Of a stretch of DNA of 36,766 nucleotides, positions 31,037 to 36,766 are shown piece after piece; position 1 is the first letter of the stretch; each line of letters starts with the position of its first letter. The notes beneath the pieces are model-generated. The model was not told where the DNA came from, did not search any database, and saw nothing but the letters and a program-made list of their open reading frames with translations. The DNA is taken from NCBI GenBank assembly GCA_051453625.1, contig JBOZIK010000001.1, positions 17,784,884-17,821,649 of the forward strand, read 5' to 3'. The DNA comes from Welwitschia mirabilis. Taxonomy: Eukaryota > Gnetophyta > Gnetopsida > Welwitschiales. Position numbers and translations under genes: made by a program.

Positions 31037-32390
31037 CTTTTTTTAAAAAAATATTTGATTCTATTTCAGTAATAAAGAAAATTCTAAACTTACAAGTAAA
31101 AGGCAGCTATGAATTGAACCCTAAAAAATCAAGGAATTAATAAAACATTTATTAAAAAATCTATTGTATTAAATCTAGGAAAAAAATAAAAATAGATAGA
31201 TATCCTAGCTCACTCCTCTCCTCAGAAATTGTGGAGAAATACCCAAGTCATAATACCATCGTCTATTATTTTGAGCATCTTTCAGCCTCTGGATGGATGA
31301 AAGATTAATCTTCAACTATGTTTTGATGTTCTAGATCATGTGTTGAACATTTAAATCTACTTTCCTAATAGAATTGCACTCCTACCTTACTAAATGGAGT
31401 AGATGCAAGCTGTGATCAAGTATTTAATAATGCTATGATGTGTAGGCCTAGATCCAAACCTTTGTTTTAATTATTACATTAGTGTTGTCAAAGTAATTGT
31501 AAGGGATTTTAGCCTTATCAAATTCATGATAGATTAAAGTAATTTAATACAAGGAAGGCACTTAAAGAAGAGGTGTTCTCTTATTTCTTTAGCCATACCA
31601 TAGAGAACATAATTAGGATCAATTTGTATGCCAAATTTAAGTAGTCTATCCTTAGTGACAAGCCTATTATGACAAGTAAGCCATTAAATGAATGATTACT
31701 TTGGAATGGCAAATTTATTCCACATAAGAAAATACCAATCTACCTTAGGAGCCTATCCACGCAACTGCAAATATGTAGAGGAAGTAAAAAAGGGCCTAAT
31801 AGCTACATTCATACCTGTTCATCACTTAAAAAATCTATACAAATCCTTGCCTAAAGTATAATTTTTAATCTTTTCTTAATGATCCAAGATGTGCTTTGCT
31901 TCACCTGGTAATGTCAAACATCTGTATCTTTGAAATAATATTCATTGCATTACTTGACACAAAGGTTATCCTTCTTGAATGTCAAATCCCATAGCTAAGT
32001 GAACACAAGAGCTTTATTCATCAAAATAGAATCAGTTAATCCTAATCCACATATTACCTTTGACTTTAATAGATTATTCCATGTTATAGGAGTCTTTCTC
32101 ATATGTTCTTGAGGCACTGTCTAAAGAAATCTTCTACATAATAAATCGATCTCATAGAGAATCTTCTTAGATAGTAGAAACACCCTGCACCAAAAAGAAC
32201 TTAGGCTATGAAGTATAGCTTTAATTAAGAAAATTATTCCTACATATGAAAGAAACTTTATTTCCCAAGATCTTTTTCTCTCTATCATCCTTAGTATTAG
32301 AGGTAAACAATCAGCTATAAAAAGACTCTTGAAGTTGAGAGGCACCCTAAGATATCTAATTGGAAGAACATCTTCACTAAATCCTAGAAA
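31037..32390 (-). mobile_element. 5'-truncated L1-type LINE inserted in the chromovirus
   Basis: The minus strand reads the C-terminal end of LINE ORF2. LGFSEDVLPIRYLRVPL and RMIERKRSWEIKFLSYVG are open at 32,450-32,121, followed by W.NLLKSKVICGLGLTDSI. The RVT-type zinc finger follows: WNKFAIPK, NRLVTKDRLLKFGIQIDPN, then VLYGMAKEIREHLFFKC near 31,560-31,680. A gene tail and 3' UTR lead to TTTTTTTAAAAAAAGAG at about 31,037-31,055, a short A-rich tail. The endonuclease and most of RT are missing, which is the usual result of incomplete LINE reverse transcription. The frame across the left copy fuses RNase H to LINE by chance. Confidence 0.87.
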
Positions 32391-32617
32391 ATAGAGAAAT
32401 ATTTCCTTTGATCCATAAACTATGGCTTTCCATGATTCATAGGCAATCACTTAATCATTCCTTGAGTAGAAGCATCAATGATAACTGTGAATGCTTTATT
32501 CATGTTTATAATTTTGAGAATAGGTGTAGTTTTAAATAATGGCTTTAGCCTAAGAAATTCCTTCTTGCATTTATCATTAAAGTTAAATGTAAACATTTAT
32601 TTGGTTAACTAGTTTAA

Positions 32618-32766
32618 NNNNNNNNNNNNNNNNNNNNNNNNNNNNNNNNNNNNNNNNNNNNNNNNNNNNNNNNNNNNNNNNNNNNNNNNNNNNNNNNNNN
32701 NNNNNNNNNNNNNNNNNNNNNNNNNNNNNNNNNNNNNNNNNNNNNNNNNNNNNNNNNNNNNNNNNN
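32618..32766. other. Assembly gap (149 N) with repeated flanks
   Basis: 32,096-32,617 (522 bases) and 32,767-33,338 (572 bases) are the same region. The right copy has two extra pieces, about 27 and 25 bases, that restore RNase H text. Confidence 0.95.
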
Positions 32767-33065
32767 TTCTCATATGTTCATGAGGCATTGTCTAAAGAAA
32801 TCTTCTACATAATGAATCAATCTCAGAGAGAATCTTCTTAGATAGTAGAAACACCCTGCATCAAAAAGAACTCAGGCTATGAAGTATATCTTTAACCAAG
32901 AAAAGTCTTCCTACATATGAAAGAAACTTTATTATCAAGATCTTATTCTCTCTATCATCCTTAGTATTAGAGGTAAACAATCAGCTATAAAAAGACTATT
33001 GAAGTTGAAAGGCATCCTAAGATATCTAAATGGAAGAACATCTTCACTAAATCCTAGAACATAGA
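32767..33065 (-). mobile_element. Second copy of the LINE 5' junction region
   Basis: Repeats 32,096-32,395, including the LINE start (ACATCTTCACTAAATCCTAG). Because it has the same LINE/RNase H junction as the left copy, it derives from the same locus: another haplotype or a segmental duplicate, not an independent insertion. Confidence 0.8.
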
Positions 33066-34050
33066 GAAATATTTCCTTTGATTCTTAAACTATGGCTAAC
33101 AATTTGAGATTATAGATGAGATAATTTTCCATGATTCATAGGTAATAACTTAATCATCTTTACTTACTATGGCTCTTATACCTTAAGTAAAAGCATCAAT
33201 GATAACTATGAATGCTTTGTTCATGTTTATAATTTTGAGAATAGGTGTAGTTTTAAGTAATAGCTTTAGCTTGAGAAATGCTTTCTTGCATTTATCATTA
33301 AAGTTAAATGTTAACATTGATCTGGTTAAATCGTTTAATGGTGTTGTAAGTTAAGAGAATCCTAGGATGAATTTTTGATAGAAATCAGTTAACCCTAAAA
33401 AACTTTAAACTTGTCTAGGATCCTTTAGTTCTGATCATTTCCTTATGTCTTGTACTTTGACTATATTAGTTGCAATTTGTTCACTAGAAATGACATGCCC
33501 TAGTTAGTTGATTTCTATTTGGGAAAAGTCATATTTGCTCAATTAAGCTTTAAAGTATTACCTAGTCAAGACTTATAAAAATTGCTTTAGATGTATAACA
33601 TGATCATCTCAGTTTCTGGATCATCTAAAAACAAAACTACAAGCTTATCTAGGTAAACCAAAATATATCATTCATAACACCCATAAAAGTAGTAGGATCA
33701 TTTGTTAATCTAAAGGGCATCTCTACAAATTCATAATATCCATATCTTCTTCTAAAGACAGTTTTATAGATATCTTCTTATTTGATGCAAATTTAATGGT
33801 ATCCATATTTAAAGTAAATCTTTGAGAAGAATTTAAATCTTTGAAGTTGGTCTAATAAGTCAATAATTCTTGGAAAAGAATATATGTCCTTGATGATTAT
33901 CTTATTTAACTATCTATAGTCAATGTAGAGTTGTAAGGTGTCATCGTTTTTCTTCATGAAGAGTACTAGGGCTCACTAAGGTGATACACTAAGGTGAATT
34001 TTTGCCTTTTAAAAGTAACTATTCAATTTGAAATTTTAGTTTCCTTAGTT
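33066..34050 (-). pseudogene. Chromovirus reverse transcriptase and RNase H N-terminal part
   Basis: From the right: LVLFMKKNDDTLQLYIDYR at about 33,970-33,912, [51 protein letters not shown], and VLFLDD near 33,640-33,616, in which the two catalytic Asp residues are kept. Then GHVISSEQIAT and SFLGLTDFYQKFI, the connection, and RNase H with PLNDLTRSMLTFNFNDKCKK, AFIVIIDAST (Asp kept), YESWK and LKLLAIV. The LINE follows at about 33,060. The wording is typical of plant chromoviruses. Stops are common. Confidence 0.9.
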
Positions 34051-34059
34051 CTATTATTA

Positions 34060-34330
34060 AAAATAGGTAGGAATCTTGTGCTATTGGTTACGCTCGAAGG
34101 ATTAGATTAATTTCATGCTATACTTTTCTCTTTACTAGTAAGATTTTGGAATCTTCAAATACCCTAAGAAATTCTTGTAGTTTTATTTACATTTACCATT
34201 TTATACCTATATTAAGGTAATGAATATCTATTTTCTTTGAATATATTTGGATATTTTCTTGAATGAGGTCAAGGCTACTCTCTTATTTTCTCCTTTCCCC
34301 TTGAAGATTCATGTTTTAAATGAATTTGTT
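34060..34330 (-). pseudogene. Chromovirus protease-RT linker
   Basis: LQEFLRVFEDSKILLVKRKV, then HEINLI and IELRKLKFQIE are seen around 34,190-34,010. They match the EF.DVF.EP.GLPP.R..EH.I.L and ELRKL..Q..ELL segments just before RT. Frames shift between the pieces. Confidence 0.7.
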
Positions 34331-34369
34331 AGTAATAAAATGCATTGGAAAAAATTAATTTGTAAGTTG

Positions 34370-34560
34370 TATATAACTAAGAAAGGAATTCCTAATATGG
34401 CATGATATTCTTTAATGTGAAAAACATAGAACTTATCCCTAAAGTATAAGTTATGAATGATGTAGTTGAGAAGGGTGGAAGTCCCATCCTATATAAGAAA
34501 ACTACCATCTATAAAACCTATTATAAATCTTGTTTCTTGAAAGGGATGATGTTTAATTTT
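34370..34560 (-). pseudogene. Chromovirus protease remnant
   Basis: DKFYVFHIKEYHAILGIPFL at about 34,440-34,380 is the end of the aspartic protease (F.VL....D.ILG..FL). The active site upstream reads IGFIDGSFLI; it may derive from DSGSTHSFI, but the triad is gone. Stops follow IGFIDG. Confidence 0.65.
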
Positions 34561-34779
34561 TAAAATAATGTTAGAGAAATAAAAGTTTAGAAGGAATTAC
34601 TATGTACTAGGAATGAAACAAGGAAGGATAAAATTTGACCTCATAATTTCAAGTTAGAATAATAGTTATGAGTCACATATATTTGGATGATGACATATAA
34701 ACTTTTTAGTAATGGAGCTAAATTATATAAGGCTTAAGGCTAGCTATTCTATACAAAGTTTGGTGTTAAAGATTTAAAT

Positions 34780-35760
34780 GGATAATTTCTAGTAATGTAA
34801 TCTTTATTATGGCATTCATGACAAGTAAAGTTAGTTTCAAATGTTTTATGTACTAGTGGTATGCTTATCATGTTAGATCTATTTACTTATGGATTTTGGG
34901 CCTTGTTCCATCGATTTTCCTATTCTTAAAGGTAATGTATCATTTTGTGATATGCATATTTGGTTAATTTGATTTTTAAAGTGTAAAGAATTCTTTTGAG
35001 TTTTGGTGGAAAGGTGTCAATAAAACTACTGATCAACTACTTCTCAGAGACATTCTTCTAATATTTCATTAAGCATTGAAATTTAGACCATGTTTATCGA
35101 GTGGGCATTTTTTAAGTTGAAGGCATTGGAATTCTACCATTTAATCTTCAATGAAATCTTCAGGAATAAATTTCTTCTTGAATTTCTTCATGAAGATATC
35201 TTAAGTAATTCATTGTGGGTAATTTTATAAGTATTGGAACCACTATTCCTATGTATTTCTTATGAGAAAGATGGTGGGGTATGTGCATCTTCATTTTAGT
35301 AAGACATTGTAAAAATCAAAGTTGTTTTCTATTTGTTAAATCTAGGAAATGACTTCTTTAGTTATTTCTTCTTTATCTTTATATTTCTTAAAACATATCA
35401 TCTTAGTAATTTTCTCTTCTTCTTATTATTCTACATTAAAATTATTTACTCGATTAGATAAAAAGACTTAAAGTTTTAGCTCTGTGTTTAGTAGTCACAT
35501 TTAAACATTCTAAAGGTAAATGCCATTGATTAGAGTATGTTATTCTATGGTAGATGATTATTCTTAGGATTTTCTTAGGCTCTATTTAATGGATATTTTT
35601 TCCAAGTGAAGAGAAGGTTATCAATTGTACTAGCAAGAAGTTCATTCTGAGAGTAAATGTGGCCCAGCTATGTCTCTATTTCATACATCATTCCATTTAT
35701 CCTTTGTTTCATAGTGCCTTAGTTGGTACTATGTCCTCTTGAACTCATATGCTTACTTTT
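34780..35760 (-). pseudogene. Chromovirus gag remnant with zinc knuckle
   Basis: FTCHECHNKDYITRNYPF at about 34,840-34,785 is a CCHC knuckle in which the Gly, the His and the last Cys are replaced (by Asp, Tyr and Tyr). The last two are single C-to-T or G-to-A steps. Farther right, NELLASTIDNLL near 35,640-35,605 looks like the coiled N-terminal part of gag. The rest is broken by stops and I cannot place the start codon. Confidence 0.6.
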
Positions 35761-36124
35761 TTTCTCCTACTTCTAAGATCAATCCCCTTTTTTATTAGCA
35801 AGTAATATGTCCTTTTTATAGTGCTGTTATAAGAGTTAGGTATCTCTAACTAAATGGTAATTATAAAAATAGTTAGTGGTTGTCATAATAACTCTTGACG
35901 ATGTATGCCAGGGAAGTGGTAACTGTCAAGGAGGTGTATTATCGAGTACTCTAAGTTTGATATTAGATGATACATAAGTGTCAACATTAAACTTTAACAT
36001 TGGATATCCAATTGGTATATCAAGCATCTAACTAAACATCAAATGTTTAAGTGTAACATTAAGACTTCTTTATAGAGTAAGCATCGATGAGGTGATAAGT
36101 ATAGGAGTCAAACAACAGGTGTTA

Positions 36125-36545
36125 AGGCCTTGCAAGAGCAAGTACAACATCAAGTACCCAAGTGTAATGTTAAGCATCCAAGCATGATGTTGAATAATCA
36201 AGTGTAACATCAAAGACCTCTATCATGAGAAAACTAGAGCAAAGCAAGTTGTGGTAAGAGGGGATGAGAGGTGCTTAAAGCTTGTAGGAGAAGGTGTGAT
36301 GTCAGGCACTCAAGTGTAACATCAGGGACACAACTGTGGTGTTATAACTTCTTTCAAAAATACTTTAGAGTAGAATACAAAGTGAAAAGACCTTATAGAA
36401 GGCATTGGAGTGTTGCAGAGCCAAGTGCAATATGAGACACTTAAATGTAATGTAGAGCATCCAAGTAGAATGTTAAGCACTTGAGTACAATGTTATGCAC
36501 TCAAGTGTAATGTGAGTCTTCTAAGTATAATGTCATCACTGATTC
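36125..36545. repeat. Array of degenerate 20-bp units
   Basis: At 36,428-36,540 successive 20-base units can be read: ACTTAAATGTAATGTAGAGC, ATCCAAGTAGAATGTTAAGC, ACTTGAGTACAATGTTATGC, ACTCAAGTGTAATGTGAGTC, TTCTAAGTATAATGTCATCA. Related units occur at 36,156-36,215 and 36,308-36,345, with spacers between. The core is CAAGTGTAAYRTY, probably once CAAGYGYGACGTC. Confidence 0.85.
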
Positions 36546-36766
36546 TGATTTGGATATCTGATTATGGTTTTAAGTCATAATTGTGATTTACATATTCTTA
36601 ATCTTAAGTTAATTAGTACTTCTTAATAATAGTTAACTTTACTCCTATGGTTACTTAATCCTAGATTTAGTTCTGTAAATACCTTATGAGCCTCTCATTT
36701 TTTACCTTATTTTGATTGTGTTATAATCAAGTGATAATATTCACTTGTCCTTCTTTTATTGTTATT
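36546..36766 (+). other. Possible LTR 5' part running off the window
   Basis: CTGTAAATACC at 36,673-36,683 resembles a decayed CTATAAATACC TATA box, followed by TTATGAGCCTCTCATTTT and a CT-rich stretch. With the 20-bp array upstream this could be the promoter part of an LTR on the + strand, continuing past 36,766. No partner copy is in the window. Confidence 0.4.

Larger units (their letters stand above)
26249..35800 (-). mobile_element. Ty3/gypsy chromovirus, decayed, with two nested insertions
   Basis: On the minus strand the order is gag zinc knuckle (34,829), protease (34,560-34,375), RT (34,050-33,480), RNase H (33,350-30,830, split), integrase (30,830-26,650, split) and chromodomain (26,612-26,510). 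RT before integrase defines Ty3/gypsy, and a C-terminal chromodomain defines a chromovirus. A LINE fragment sits in RNase H and an LTR element sits in the integrase core. All domains have stops and shifts. LTRs could not be identified: the 3' one should lie left of about 26,297, partly in the gap at 26,124, and the 5' one right of about 35,800. Confidence 0.9.

Noticed and set aside
32121-32450. 109-codon frame as a novel fusion protein
   Set aside because: It joins RNase H and LINE text across an insertion junction by chance, and lacks a 27-base piece still present in the other copy.
36125-36545. 20-bp array as a CRISPR array
   Set aside because: The units are contiguous and variable, without constant spacers, and the window is plant DNA.
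1-36766. An intact host gene or a working multi-gene system
   Set aside because: Every recognisable coding region is a transposon domain or gene fragment with stops or frameshifts; no conserved host operon-like or cluster structure is seen.

Overview
The window looks like flowering-plant nuclear DNA (probably a eudicot). It is strongly AT-rich, carries 11 runs of N, and is almost entirely an old, nested transposon landscape. I found no intact host gene. The only host-gene trace is a broken fragment of a plant MACPF-domain protein (CAD1/NSL1-like) near the left end, with a foldback element and a diverged duplication beside it.

Left to right: 1-1,770 holds the MACPF relic, unassigned exon-like sequence, a duplicated segment and a large inverted repeat. 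1,770-6,460 is AT-rich DNA with a 45-bp tandem duplication and a (CA)n microsatellite interrupted by a gap. From 6,465 to about 21,730 lies a decayed Ty1/copia element of Sirevirus type on the + strand: LTR, Met-tRNA-like primer site, gag, protease, integrase, RT and RNase H, a long 3' extension, purine tract and 3' LTR. Its 3' LTR is split at 18,777-21,473 by a minus-strand Ty3/gypsy element with TGTTGC/GCAACA ends, an AGAGA target duplication and an Asp-tRNA primer site. 21,730-26,250 is mostly unassigned, with a weak triplicated repeat and a probable tRNA-derived SINE head.

From about 26,300 to 35,800 a Ty3/gypsy chromovirus lies on the minus strand (gag, protease, RT, RNase H, integrase, chromodomain). 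It was hit twice: by a 5'-truncated L1-type LINE in RNase H (about 31,040-32,390) and by a relative of the AGAGA element (27,242-30,184), which sits exactly between two codons of the integrase core. The last 650 bases hold a 20-bp repeat array and a possible LTR start.

Two themes cut across the window. First, six N gaps are flanked by the same sequence on both sides, the signature of overlapping contigs, haplotypes or repeat copies that were not merged, so some apparent duplications are probably assembly artefacts. Second, two unrelated LTR families, and probably the LTR-like sequence at the right end, carry arrays of short motifs that look like CpG-containing sites decayed by C-to-T change. 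No working coding system was found; the interest lies in the insertion order, the decay pattern and the repeat arrays.
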